Source: Sedimentitalea sp041224545 (GTDB lineage: Bacteria > Pseudomonadota > Alphaproteobacteria > Rhodobacterales > Rhodobacteraceae). From it: a stretch of 64,000 bases of DNA. The notes below the pieces were generated by a model that searched no databases, was not told the origin of the DNA, and saw only the letters and a list, made by a program, of their open reading frames with translations. The position numbers and the translations under genes were made by a program. The stretch is taken from contig NZ_JBGFGP010000176.1 in the NCBI RefSeq assembly GCF_041224545.1, positions 124,001-188,000 of the forward strand, read 5' to 3'. Below are positions 29,300 through 37,145 of the stretch, piece by piece; positions within the stretch are counted from its first letter, which is position 1; every line of letters begins with the position of its first letter.

Positions 29300-30271
29300 T
29301 CATGCCGCGTCGTTCTTCCCCGAGACCATGGCGATAAGCGGCCCGACAACACGTGTTGCCACCGGGATCAACACGATCCCCCATAAGAGGCCGAAAATTC
29401 CGTCCATCGTGGCTGTTGCAATCCACTTGACCGTTGCTGTCCAGTTCTCGGGCACCATGCTCCCGGCGGCAGAGGCAAGCTCGCTTATCTGGTGATAGAG
29501 CCAGGGGAAGCCCAGCACCTCAAGGCCGTGCAGGATGATCGAGCCACCCACCCACAGCATCGCGGCCGTACCGACGATCGACAGGATTTTCATCAGGATC
29601 GGCATCGCCTTGACCAGCCAGCGACCAAGCGATTGCCCCAGGCCCGTTTTGCCGTTTTTCGCAAGGTACAGTCCGACATCATCCATTTTGACAATCACGG
29701 CCACCGCTCCGTAGACCGCGATCGTCACCCCTGCCCCGACCACGGCCAGTGTCGCGGCCTGCATCCAGACATTCGGTGCCTCGATCGCTGCCAGCGCGAT
29801 GGTCATGATCTCGGCAGACAGGATGAAATCGGTCTTGATGGCCCCCTTGACCTTCTCTTCCTCCAGATGGCCCGGATCCTTGACCGTCATGTCTGCGGCC
29901 ACATGCTCGTCCCCGTGCGGAAAGAGCACATGAAACACCTTTTCCGCCCCCTCAAAACACAGGTAGGATCCCCCTATCATCAGCAGCGGCGTAATCAGCC
30001 AGGGTGCAAAATTGGCCAACAGCATCGCAACAGGCAGCAGCAATACCAGCTTGTTGAAGAACGAACCGCGCGCAATGCGCCATATGATCGGCAATTCGCG
30101 CGCAGGGGCAAATCCCTGGACGTATTTCGGGGTCACCGCCGCGTCATCGATGATGACCCCCGCCGTCTTGGCGCCGGCCTTGCCCGCAGCCGCGACAACA
30201 TCATCCACCGAGGCCGCCGCCACCTTGGCAATTGCCGCAACATCGTCCAGTAATGCCAGAAGCCCGCTCAT
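29300..30271 (-). CDS. DUF808 membrane protein (YedI family)
   Basis: 323-residue polytopic membrane protein of the DUF808/YedI family, function unknown. It shows SGLLALLDDVAAIAKVAAAS at the N-terminus and AGVIIDDAAVTPKYVQGF (about 37-54), both typical of the family, then hydrophobic segments around 80-110, 150-215, 225-260 and 285-315. Convergent with the Lys-rich orphan and divergent from gap. The ATG start is preceded by GGGAC. A transporter-like role is plausible but nothing in the sequence fixes a substrate. Confidence 0.88.
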   Translation of the reverse strand: MSGLLALLDDVAAIAKVAAASVDDVVAAAGKAGAKTAGVIIDDAAVTPKYVQGFAPARELPIIWRIARGSFFNKLVLLLPVAMLLANFAPWLITPLLMIGGSYLCFEGAEKVFHVLFPHGDEHVAADMTVKDPGHLEEEKVKGAIKTDFILSAEIMTIALAAIEAPNVWMQAATLAVVGAGVTIAVYGAVAVIVKMDDVGLYLAKNGKTGLGQSLGRWLVKAMPILMKILSIVGTAAMLWVGGSIILHGLEVLGFPWLYHQISELASAAGSMVPENWTATVKWIATATMDGIFGLLWGIVLIPVATRVVGPLIAMVSGKNDAA

Positions 30272-30334
30272 GCCCTGTCCCTTTTTACCCTGTGGCTCTG
30301 CATCAACCTAACGTATTGATCCTGCAGGGCAAGC

Positions 30335-30365
30335 GTTAGCGCAACCGGGCACAGTTTGCGCTAAC
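30335..30365. promoter_or_regulatory. two LacI-family-type operators upstream of gap
   Basis: GTTAGCGCAA and TTGCGCTAAC face each other across 11 bases. Each half is itself close to the LacI-family palindrome GTTAGCGCTAAC: 30335-30346 matches at 10 of 12 positions and 30354-30365 at 11 of 12, with centres 19 bases apart, on one helix face. They lie 89-120 bases before the gap start. A carbon-metabolism regulator of the CceR type is a reasonable candidate, by inference. Confidence 0.55.
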
Positions 30366-30454
30366 ACATTGCGAATGCGGCTTTTTCTCCCTTTTTCTGA
30401 ATCGATTACGAGGCTATATGCCCCCCAAGGCACAAAATTGTGGAGCCACAAAGT

Positions 30455-31459
30455 ATGACCATTAACGTCGGTATTAACGGATTTGGCCGGATTGGCCGCT
30501 GTACCCTGAGCCATATTGCGGCAAGCGGCCGCAATGACATCCGGGTCGTCAAGGCCAATGCAACAGGCCCGATCGAAACCGCCGCGCACCTGCTGCGCTA
30601 TGACAGCATTCACGGGCGCTATGCGCAGGATATCCGCGTCGGTGAACGCACGCTGGATCTGGGCCAGGGCGAAATCGAGATGTTCTCGACCTACGATCCG
30701 CAGGAACTCGACTGGTCCGGTTGCGACGTGGTTCTGGAATGCACCGGCAAGTTCAACGACGGCAACAAGGCCAATGTCCACCTGGAGCGCGGCGCCAAGT
30801 CGGTTCTGATTTCCGCCCCGGCCAAGAACGTACAGAAAACCGTGGTCTTCGGCGTCAATGACGAGATGCTCGCCAAGGGCGACACGATGATCAGCAATGG
30901 TTCCTGCACCACCAACTGCCTTGCGCCGCTGGCCAAGGTGCTGGACGAAGCCATTGGCATCGAACACGGCATCATGACCACGATCCACTCCTATACCGGC
31001 GACCAGCCGACACTTGATCGTCGTCACAACGATCTCTATCGCGCACGGGCCGCCGCAATGGCGATGATCCCGACATCGACCGGCGCGGCCAAGGCCCTGG
31101 GCGAGGTTCTGCCGAACCTCAAGGGTCGCCTGGACGGTTCGGCGATCCGCGTCCCGACCCCCAATGTCTCGGCTGTCGATCTGACCTTCCGCGCCGCGCG
31201 TGACGTGACGGCAGAAGAGGTCAATGCCGCCGTCGCGCAGGCCGTCAAAGGCCCGATCGGCAAGGTGATGGCCTATGATCCCGAGCCCAAGGTTTCCATC
31301 GATTTCAACCATACCGAAGAAAGCAGCATCTTCGCGCCGGACCAGACCCGTGTCGTTGACGGTCGCATGGTGCGCGTGCTCGCCTGGTATGACAATGAAT
31401 GGGGCTTTTCGGTCCGCATGGCCGATGTCGCCGCCGCGATGGGTCGCCTGAACGGCTGA
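30455..31459 (+). CDS. gap: type I glyceraldehyde-3-phosphate dehydrogenase
   Basis: Phosphorylating GAPDH, reversible step of glycolysis/gluconeogenesis. 334 residues. Dinucleotide site GINGFGRIGR (6-15), catalytic cysteine in SNGSCTTNC (about 150-158) and histidine in HSYTGDQPTLD (about 179-189). Where NAD-specific enzymes have Asn-Asp after the second beta strand, this protein has Asn35-Ala36 (KANATGP), so reduced NAD preference or NADP use is possible. Start at MTINVGING behind GGAG. A LacI-type operator pair lies upstream, a terminator follows, and a 47-residue membrane protein gene lies just after. Confidence 0.95.
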   Translation: MTINVGINGFGRIGRCTLSHIAASGRNDIRVVKANATGPIETAAHLLRYDSIHGRYAQDIRVGERTLDLGQGEIEMFSTYDPQELDWSGCDVVLECTGKFNDGNKANVHLERGAKSVLISAPAKNVQKTVVFGVNDEMLAKGDTMISNGSCTTNCLAPLAKVLDEAIGIEHGIMTTIHSYTGDQPTLDRRHNDLYRARAAAMAMIPTSTGAAKALGEVLPNLKGRLDGSAIRVPTPNVSAVDLTFRAARDVTAEEVNAAVAQAVKGPIGKVMAYDPEPKVSIDFNHTEESSIFAPDQTRVVDGRMVRVLAWYDNEWGFSVRMADVAAAMGRLNG

Positions 31460-31492
31460 TAACCACGCGCACGGATCGCCATTGAAGATGAT

Positions 31493-31524
31493 CGCCCGGT
31501 CAGGCATAGCTGGCCGGGCGTTTT
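31493..31524 (+). terminator. intrinsic terminator after gap
   Basis: CGCCCGGTCAG pairs with CTGGCCGGGCG (11 bp with one G-U), six-base loop, followed by TTTTCGTTTC. It separates gap from the small membrane protein gene, which may be reached by read-through or its own promoter. Confidence 0.85.
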
Positions 31525-31543
31525 CGTTTCAATCGAGGTCTAA

Positions 31544-31687
31544 ATGTCCAACAGCCTCGCCCTGGTTCTGGGCCTGATCATCCTCGGATTCATCCTGACA
31601 GATGTCGTGCTGTTCGATGCAGAGCATCTCGTGTTTCTCGGAAAGAAATTCCTCGCCTTCACCGAGTGGATTGCGTTCTGGCGCTAG
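31544..31687 (+). CDS. 47-residue single-pass membrane protein downstream of gap
   Basis: Small gene. MSNSLALVLGLIILGFILTD (1-20) forms one hydrophobic helix, followed by the polar/aromatic segment AEHLVFLGKKFLAFTEW and ending in IAFWR. A GAGG site lies five bases before the ATG. From general knowledge, similar short proteins ending in WLAFWR occur after gap in many Rhodobacteraceae and are sometimes mis-named as the dehydrogenase; I know of no function. It is convergent with coaD, whose stop lies 11 bases beyond. Confidence 0.75.
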   Translation: MSNSLALVLGLIILGFILTDVVLFDAEHLVFLGKKFLAFTEWIAFWR

Positions 31688-31698
31688 ACGGCTGGTGC

Positions 31699-32199
31699 TC
31701 AGGTCGATTGCTTCAGCCGGTCCAGCAACGCCTTGCGCACATTCGGAGTTACGAATCTCGACACATCTCCGCCCAGCCGTGCGATTTCCTTGACCAGCTT
31801 GCTTGCGATCGGCTGGTACTTGGCATCGGCCATCAGGAATACCGTTTCGACATCGTCGGTCAGCATGCGGTTCATGCCCACCATCTGATACTCGTATTCG
31901 AAATCCGCCACGGCCCGCAGCCCCCGGACGATGGTCTGGGCCCCGACATCCCGCGCGCAATCGATCAACAGGTTTTCGAACGGATGCACGACAATCTCGG
32001 TGCCGGTCTGTTCGGCCAGTTTCGCGCAATCCTCTTCGATCATGGCCACGCGCTCTTCCAGAGAGAACAACGGCCCCTTGTCGCGATTGATCGCAACGCC
32101 GATCACGAGGCGGTCAACCATCGGACAAGCGCGCCGTATGATATCGGCATGGCCCAGCGTGATCGGATCAAACGTGCCGGGATAGAGTGCTATGCGCAT
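31699..32199 (-). CDS. coaD: phosphopantetheine adenylyltransferase
   Basis: Penultimate step of coenzyme A synthesis: ATP + 4'-phosphopantetheine to dephospho-CoA. 166 residues, the standard length. Nucleotidyltransferase signature YPGTFDPITLGHADIIRRA (6-24, with the TxGH motif); ATP-binding GLRAVADFEYE (about 91-101). The C-terminal ISSTxxR-type motif appears as PIASKLVKEIARLGGDVS (about 130-147), slightly changed. ATG start after GGAGAGACCCCCAC. Divergent from nothing nearby; the CBS-domain gene lies upstream on the same strand, 134 bases away. Confidence 0.95.
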   Translation of the reverse strand: MRIALYPGTFDPITLGHADIIRRACPMVDRLVIGVAINRDKGPLFSLEERVAMIEEDCAKLAEQTGTEIVVHPFENLLIDCARDVGAQTIVRGLRAVADFEYEYQMVGMNRMLTDDVETVFLMADAKYQPIASKLVKEIARLGGDVSRFVTPNVRKALLDRLKQST

Positions 32200-32333
32200 G
32201 TGGGGGTCTCTCCTGCCTTATGCGAGCTGATGCCGAACCAATACCAGAACGCCGGAATTTGCAAGCAAGCTCTTGCTGGCAAACAATATTTCATTTCAAA
32301 AACGAGGTTTCACAACCGGCTCCGTCATGGGCG

Positions 32334-32774
32334 TCAGTGGCCCATGATCATGCCTTCCAGCGCCTGCTTTTCCATCGACAGCTGTGACAGTTGCGCCTTG
32401 ACCACGTCGCCAAGCGTCACCAGACCAATCAGGTTGCCTTCCGGCGCAACCACCGGCATGTGGCGAAAGCGGCCTTCGGTCATCTGTTCGAGTATCTTTT
32501 GCGCCGTTGCCTCGGCGGTGCAGGTCACGACCTCGGTCGTCATGTAGGCGCTGACCGGTTGTTCAAGGCAGACACTTCCCACCCGCGCAAGCTCGCGCAC
32601 GATGTCCCGTTCCGACAGGATACCGATCGCAGTGGTCCCGCCATCATCAGACACCACGAGCGAACCAATCCTGTTGTCAGCCAATACCTTGGCCGCTTCC
32701 GATACCTTCGCCGTGGACACGATGGTGAGCACACCCGAGGTGGCCTTGGACTTGAGGATCTGCTGCACCAGCAT
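32334..32774 (-). CDS. tandem CBS-domain protein
   Basis: 146 residues made almost wholly of two CBS domains (about 8-66 and 77-135), which bind adenosine nucleotides and act as energy sensors. Seen: DNRIGSLVVSDDGGTTAIGILSERDI in the first and EGRFRHMPVVAPEGNLIGLVT in the second, each with the usual Gly-Ile/Leu-(Leu/Val)-(S/T)-(E/L) ending. No catalytic domain, so regulation of an unknown partner is inferred. ATG start behind GGAGG at eight bases. Confidence 0.9.
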   Translation of the reverse strand: MLVQQILKSKATSGVLTIVSTAKVSEAAKVLADNRIGSLVVSDDGGTTAIGILSERDIVRELARVGSVCLEQPVSAYMTTEVVTCTAEATAQKILEQMTEGRFRHMPVVAPEGNLIGLVTLGDVVKAQLSQLSMEKQALEGMIMGH

Positions 32775-32905
32775 TGACGTGACCTCCGCAACAAAATTTC
32801 AATGCAAAAAGCCTTGCCGCAATACGAGATCGTGTCAAGGCTCCCCTCGCCGATGCGCTCGGCCACGATGACAATTGGTCGCAATGTCATGCGCCCCGGC
32901 GCGCG

Positions 32906-33802
32906 TCAGCTCATCGCCTCAAGTCGCATCACTTCATCGCGCACACCGCTCGCCAGGGACTCGGAAAAACGGTTCAGACGCTGGCTGCGCTGATCCCCCT
33001 GATGCCTGACGAGATAAAAGCTGCGGGTCAGGCTGATCTTGTCACTGAGCACCTTGCACAAGGTGCGATGCGCCGGCAGCGAGAAGTCATGCGCAATACC
33101 GAAACCCGCATCCTGGCACAGCAGCCTGAGCTGCACCGGCACCGAGTTTGACGCCAGAGGCACGCGCTCCACGCCAAGCCTGTCGAGATAGTCCAGTTCC
33201 GCGTCAAATATCATGTCCGGGATATATCCCACCATACGGCGCCCTCGCAGGTCTTCGACCGTCTCAAGCGCCGGACTGTTGCGCAGATAGCGTTGGCTCG
33301 CGACCAGATGCAGCTTGTAATCCGTGATCTTCTTGACCAGCAACTGACCGGCCGATGGCGCGCTGACGGCAATGGCCATGTCCGCCTCGCGGCGCGACAG
33401 GTTGACGACACGGGGCAAGGCCACGATCTGAATGTCCAGATCGGGATTTTCCCGGCCAAGCCTGGCGCATACCTGCGGCAGCAGATAATTCGCACAGCCA
33501 TCCGGCGCACCGATCCGCATCTGCCCGGTCATGCCCTCGCTCTGGCGGTCCAGCGTTTCGGTGGCCGCGCGCATCGCCTGCTCTGCTGCCTCACCGTGTT
33601 CAAGAAACCGTTCGCCCGCTTCGCTCAGTGCGTAGCCCTGCGGTGATTTGACGAATAACGGCACCCCGAACGCCGATTCGAGCCGCGACACCCGCCGCCC
33701 GACGGTCGCCGGATCGATCTTGAGCACCCTCCCCGCTGCGGAAAGGCTCTCGTGCCGGGCCACGGCCAGAAATATCCGGACATCATCCCAATGCGGTTCC
33801 AT
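32906..33802 (-). CDS. LysR family regulator divergent from mmsA
   Basis: 298-residue LysR-type regulator. Winged helix at residues 5-64 (DDVRIFLAVARHESLSAAGR, then LKIDPATVGRRVSRLES); effector-binding domain about 92-290. It is transcribed away from the methylmalonate-semialdehyde dehydrogenase gene with 105 bases between starts, which makes mmsA and the gene itself the likely targets. Ligand unknown; a valine-pathway intermediate is only an inference from position. No clear ribosome-binding site beyond GGGGTGAGCG. Confidence 0.88.
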   Translation of the reverse strand: MEPHWDDVRIFLAVARHESLSAAGRVLKIDPATVGRRVSRLESAFGVPLFVKSPQGYALSEAGERFLEHGEAAEQAMRAATETLDRQSEGMTGQMRIGAPDGCANYLLPQVCARLGRENPDLDIQIVALPRVVNLSRREADMAIAVSAPSAGQLLVKKITDYKLHLVASQRYLRNSPALETVEDLRGRRMVGYIPDMIFDAELDYLDRLGVERVPLASNSVPVQLRLLCQDAGFGIAHDFSLPAHRTLCKVLSDKISLTRSFYLVRHQGDQRSQRLNRFSESLASGVRDEVMRLEAMS

Positions 33803-33832
33803 CGCTCACCCCTACAATTCTGCAAAGCCTTT

Positions 33833-33854
33833 TTGAAATCTTGCGTCTGTTCAA
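33833..33854. promoter_or_regulatory. candidate LysR operator, LysR/mmsA intergenic
   Basis: TTGAA and TTCAA are separated by 12 bases (a T-N11-A core), centrally in the 105-base divergent promoter region, the usual place of a LysR recognition-binding site. Confidence 0.45.
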
Positions 33855-33907
33855 TGTGATTTTGCAATACTATGGTCGCGCCAAATCGTCTTCAGGAGGA
33901 ACAGCAT

Positions 33908-35407
33908 ATGCAAGAGCTGACACATTACATCAACGGCGCTCATGTTAAGGGGCAATCCGGCCGCTTTGCCGATGTCATGAACCCTGCCACCGGCGAGGTG
34001 CAGGCCAGAGTGCCGCTTGCCAACGGAGAGGAACTGGCAGAAGCGGTCGAAGCCGCCAAGGCCGCACAGGTCGGCTGGGCAGCGACCAACCCGCAGCGTC
34101 GGGCGCGTGTCCTGATGAAATTCGTCGACCTGCTGAACCGTGACATGAAAAAGCTCGCCGAGGCATTGTCGCGCGAGCATGGCAAGACGCTGCCCGATGC
34201 CGCCGGCGACGTTCAGCGCGGTCTTGAGGTGGTCGAATACTGCATCGGCGCTCCGCAGATGCTCAAAGGCGAATTCACCGATGCCGCCGGCCCCGGGATC
34301 GACATGTACTCCATGCGCCAACCGCTTGGCGTGACGGCCGGGATCACCCCGTTCAATTTCCCCGCGATGATCCCGATGTGGATGTTCGCCCCGGCCATTG
34401 CCTGCGGGAACGCCTTTATCCTCAAGCCGTCCGAACGTGACCCCTCTGTGCCGCTCATGCTGGCCGAGTTGATGGAAGAAGCCGGTTTGCCCAAGGGTGT
34501 CTTGCAGGTGGTCAATGGCGACAAGGAGGCCGTGGACGCGATCCTGTATCATCCGGAAATCCAGTCGATCGGCTTTGTCGGTTCGACCCCGATCGCTGAG
34601 TACATCTATGGAACCGGGTGCTCTCAAGGCAAGCGCGTGCAGTGTTTTGGCGGTGCCAAGAACCATATGATCGTAATGCCCGACGCCGATATGGACCAGG
34701 CGGCCGACGCACTGGTTGGCGCAGGTTACGGCGCGGCGGGCGAACGCTGCATGGCGATTTCGGTTGCCGTCCCGGTGGGCGACAAGACCGCCGATCGCCT
34801 GATCGAAAAACTGGTGCCGCGCATCGAAAAGCTCAAGGTCGGCCCCTATACGGCTGGCGATGATGTCGATTACGGCCCCGTCGTCACCGCGGCGGCCAAG
34901 GCGAATATCGAACGCCTGGTACAGACCGGGATCGACCAGGGCGCAAAGCTTGTGGTGGATGGCCGTGACTTCAAACTGCAGGGCTATGAAAACGGGTACT
35001 TTGTCGGTGCGCATCTCTTTGACCACGCAACCCCGGACATGGACATCTACAAGACCGAGATTTTCGGCCCGGTTCTGACCACGGTGCGCGCGCAAACTTA
35101 TGAAGAGGCGCTCAAACTGGCAATGGATCACGAATACGGCAACGGCACGGCGATCTTTACCCGCGACGGTGACACGGCCCGTGACTTCGCCAATCGCGTG
35201 AATGTCGGCATGGTCGGTATCAACGTCCCGATTCCCGTGCCGTTGGCCTATCATACATTCGGCGGCTGGAAGAAATCGGTATTCGGCGACCTGAACCAGC
35301 ACGGCCCGGATGCGTTCAAATTCTACACCCGCACCAAAACCGTGACATCCCGCTGGCCCAGCGGCATCAAGGACGGCGGCGAATTCTCCATTCCGGTGAT
35401 GGAATAA
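33908..35407 (+). CDS. mmsA: CoA-acylating methylmalonate-semialdehyde dehydrogenase
   Basis: NAD- and CoA-dependent aldehyde dehydrogenase that converts methylmalonate semialdehyde to propionyl-CoA and CO2, last step of valine and thymine breakdown. 499 residues. NAD/aldehyde site: GITPFNFPAMIPMWMFAPAI (about 143-162), catalytic cysteine in AAGERCMAISVAVP (about 280-293), and IEIFGPVL-like TEIFGPVLTTVRA (about 384-396). ATG start behind AGGAGGAACAGC. Divergent from a LysR gene; terminator follows. Its partner enzymes (acyl-CoA dehydrogenase, hydrolase, mmsB) lie 4 kb downstream. Confidence 0.95.
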   Translation: MQELTHYINGAHVKGQSGRFADVMNPATGEVQARVPLANGEELAEAVEAAKAAQVGWAATNPQRRARVLMKFVDLLNRDMKKLAEALSREHGKTLPDAAGDVQRGLEVVEYCIGAPQMLKGEFTDAAGPGIDMYSMRQPLGVTAGITPFNFPAMIPMWMFAPAIACGNAFILKPSERDPSVPLMLAELMEEAGLPKGVLQVVNGDKEAVDAILYHPEIQSIGFVGSTPIAEYIYGTGCSQGKRVQCFGGAKNHMIVMPDADMDQAADALVGAGYGAAGERCMAISVAVPVGDKTADRLIEKLVPRIEKLKVGPYTAGDDVDYGPVVTAAAKANIERLVQTGIDQGAKLVVDGRDFKLQGYENGYFVGAHLFDHATPDMDIYKTEIFGPVLTTVRAQTYEEALKLAMDHEYGNGTAIFTRDGDTARDFANRVNVGMVGINVPIPVPLAYHTFGGWKKSVFGDLNQHGPDAFKFYTRTKTVTSRWPSGIKDGGEFSIPVME

Positions 35408-35428
35408 CCGCACGGAAAGAAACGAAAA

Positions 35429-35450
35429 GGCGCCATCCGGCGCCTTTTTT
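35429..35450. terminator. intrinsic terminator after mmsA
   Basis: GGCGCC, four-base loop, GGCGCC, flanked by A4 and T6, so it can serve mmsA and, on the other strand, the convergent VPLPA gene. Confidence 0.9.
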
Positions 35451-35544
35451 ACGCCTGCGTTCCGGGCGTTACACCGGCCTTGGCACGACAAAAAAGGGCG
35501 GTCCCATGACCGCCCCCTTCGAAACCCCTGCGAAATCGCTGGTA

Positions 35545-36156
35545 TCAGGCCGCTTTCTTTCTGCGGCGCATGGCGACGAGGCCACCCATGCCGCCCAGCA
35601 GCAACAGACCCGACGCCGGCAGCGGCACCGGCGAAATGTCAGCTTGCACCAGCGTGACGGTCGCGGTCGTGGTGATCGACGAGCCGGGCAGGATTGTGCG
35701 CCCACCCTGGAAGTTGATCGACACGATCCCGGTGTTGCCGAACGCAACATCGACCGGCACGTCGTCCCACTGAAGCTCTCCGGCCCCGATGAAACCGCCG
35801 ATGACACCGACGACACCACCCGAACCGCCACTGGACGCTGCAATGGTCGGCGCGTCGAAGGCGAGTGTCGCCGACGCCGTGTAGTTCTCGTAGAACCCGG
35901 TCCCGTTGCCGGTAAAGGTCAGAAAATCGAAAGTCTCGGAATCGCCGACATTGTTCAATTCGAATGTCGTACCGATCAGACCATCCGCCAGGCTCTCGCT
36001 GATACAGTCGCCAGAACCGGTGCAGCCCGAGAAAAAGCCGTCAACCGGCGTCAGGTCGACAGAAGAGCCGGCCCCGATCGTGAAAGTCGATGCCTGGGCG
36101 ACCCCCGCCAGCATCAAGGCACCTGCTGCGCAGATCGCCAGTAGTTTCCTATTCAT
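35545..36156 (-). CDS. secreted protein with VPLPA-CTERM sorting signal
   Basis: 203 residues. Signal peptide MNRKLLAICAAGALMLAGV (1-19, cleavage near AQA-S). The mature part is Gly/Ser/Thr-rich and beta-like with two cysteines in FSGCTGSGDCIS, and no recognised domain. The C-terminus carries the tripartite sorting signal: PVPLPASG (about 176-183), a hydrophobic helix LLLLGGMGGLVAM, then RRRKKAA. Such PEP-CTERM-like tails are cut by an exosortase-type transpeptidase and the proteins go to the cell surface or matrix. No exosortase gene is in the window. ATG start behind AGGGAC. Confidence 0.85.
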   Translation of the reverse strand: MNRKLLAICAAGALMLAGVAQASTFTIGAGSSVDLTPVDGFFSGCTGSGDCISESLADGLIGTTFELNNVGDSETFDFLTFTGNGTGFYENYTASATLAFDAPTIAASSGGSGGVVGVIGGFIGAGELQWDDVPVDVAFGNTGIVSINFQGGRTILPGSSITTTATVTLVQADISPVPLPASGLLLLGGMGGLVAMRRRKKAA

Positions 36157-36438
36157 ATGTTCAAGTCCCTGTTCCCAAATCTCGTTACCAACCGGGCGAC
36201 GAACACCCGGCTTCACAAAAATGACATTATCAGGCCGCGGCTTTTCGATCAAGTTCAAGACATTGCATGGCGAGTGGGTTTCCTCACCTCAACCGCCGCG
36301 CGATCGGGGCCTGCGATCGTCCGTACCGCAACGGCCCCTAACATTCTCGTGATGGTCGATGATGTCGCGGCTTCTCCGTTTGCATCATGGCGTTGCCGAT
36401 CATAAATATCAGCAAAGACGTGATCGCGAGGCGACGAA

Positions 36439-37038
36439 ATGACCAAGACCAACCTCAGCAGGCGCTCCCTTGTCCTGGGCGTCGCAACCGCCCTGGCAAC
36501 GCCGGCAGTGCTCCGCGCACAATCAACCGATGCCTTCCCGGACTCCGAAGCCGCGATCCGCGATCGCGTGCCGGTGCGCCGAAACAGTTCCTCGTTCCGG
36601 ATGCAGCGCTGGCAGGATCACTTTGATTCGCTGGGCAAGGGATGCCTTCTCGCCGACATAACCAGCCGGGCGTTGCATTATTGGGGACCGGATGACAACA
36701 CCTACCTGTTGTTCCCCTCTTCCGTGCCGATGTCCGAGGAACTGACGCGCCGCGGCTATTCCAGGATCGTGCGCAAGGCCGAAAACCCCCGCTGGACCCC
36801 GACCCCCAACATGCGCAAGCGCGACCCCAGCCTGCCCGTCTTCATGGAAGGCGGACCGGGCAATCCGCTGGGCACGCGCGCCATGTATCTCGACTGGCCC
36901 GCCTATCTCGTTCACGGCACCCAAGACACCCGCAAGATCGGCCGGCAAAGCTCGTCCGGCTGCATCGGTCTCTATAACGAGCATGTCGAACAACTTTACC
37001 CGCTGGTTCAGATCGGCACGCAGGTCCGCCTGCTCTGA
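36439..37038 (+). CDS. L,D-transpeptidase (YkuD family), Tat-type signal
   Basis: 199-residue periplasmic enzyme expected to form 3-3 peptidoglycan cross-links or anchor proteins. N-terminal twin-arginine-like signal NLSRRSLVLGVATALATPAV (5-24). Catalytic segment: AYLVHGTQDTRKIG (about 154-167) and the cysteine motif SSSGCIGLYN (about 171-180), the HGT-x-SGC layout of YkuD domains. The arginine usually following the Cys-Ile pair is glycine here, a variant I believe occurs in this subgroup. Start ATG with an AGG site 9 bases upstream. Stands alone on its strand. Confidence 0.88.
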   Translation: MTKTNLSRRSLVLGVATALATPAVLRAQSTDAFPDSEAAIRDRVPVRRNSSSFRMQRWQDHFDSLGKGCLLADITSRALHYWGPDDNTYLLFPSSVPMSEELTRRGYSRIVRKAENPRWTPTPNMRKRDPSLPVFMEGGPGNPLGTRAMYLDWPAYLVHGTQDTRKIGRQSSSGCIGLYNEHVEQLYPLVQIGTQVRLL

Positions 37039-37065
37039 ACCCGCAGAACAGGCCGATCCCGGATT

Positions 37066-37140
37066 TCATCTTTGTGAAAATACTCCGGGGGTGAACGGGA
37101 GAAATCCCGGATTTCTCCCGGAGGGGGCAGCGCCCCCTGC
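37066..37140. repeat. hairpin-rich intergenic repeat with GTGAAAATACTCC core
   Basis: The motif TTTGTGAAAATACTCC is followed by two hairpins: CGGGAGAAATC/GATTTCTCCCG (11-bp stem, three-base loop, 37096-37120) and GGGGGC/GCCCCC (three-base loop, 37123-37137). From memory the same core recurs between genes in many Rhodobacteraceae genomes; only one copy is in this window. It sits between the convergent L,D-transpeptidase and methyltransferase genes and could act as a shared terminator or spacer. Confidence 0.75.
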
Positions 37141-37145
37141 CCGCC

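Noticed and set aside
33851..35491. Open minus-strand frame of 546 codons opposite mmsA
   Set aside because: Covers a fully conserved plus-strand gene; the antisense translation has a shadow-like composition.
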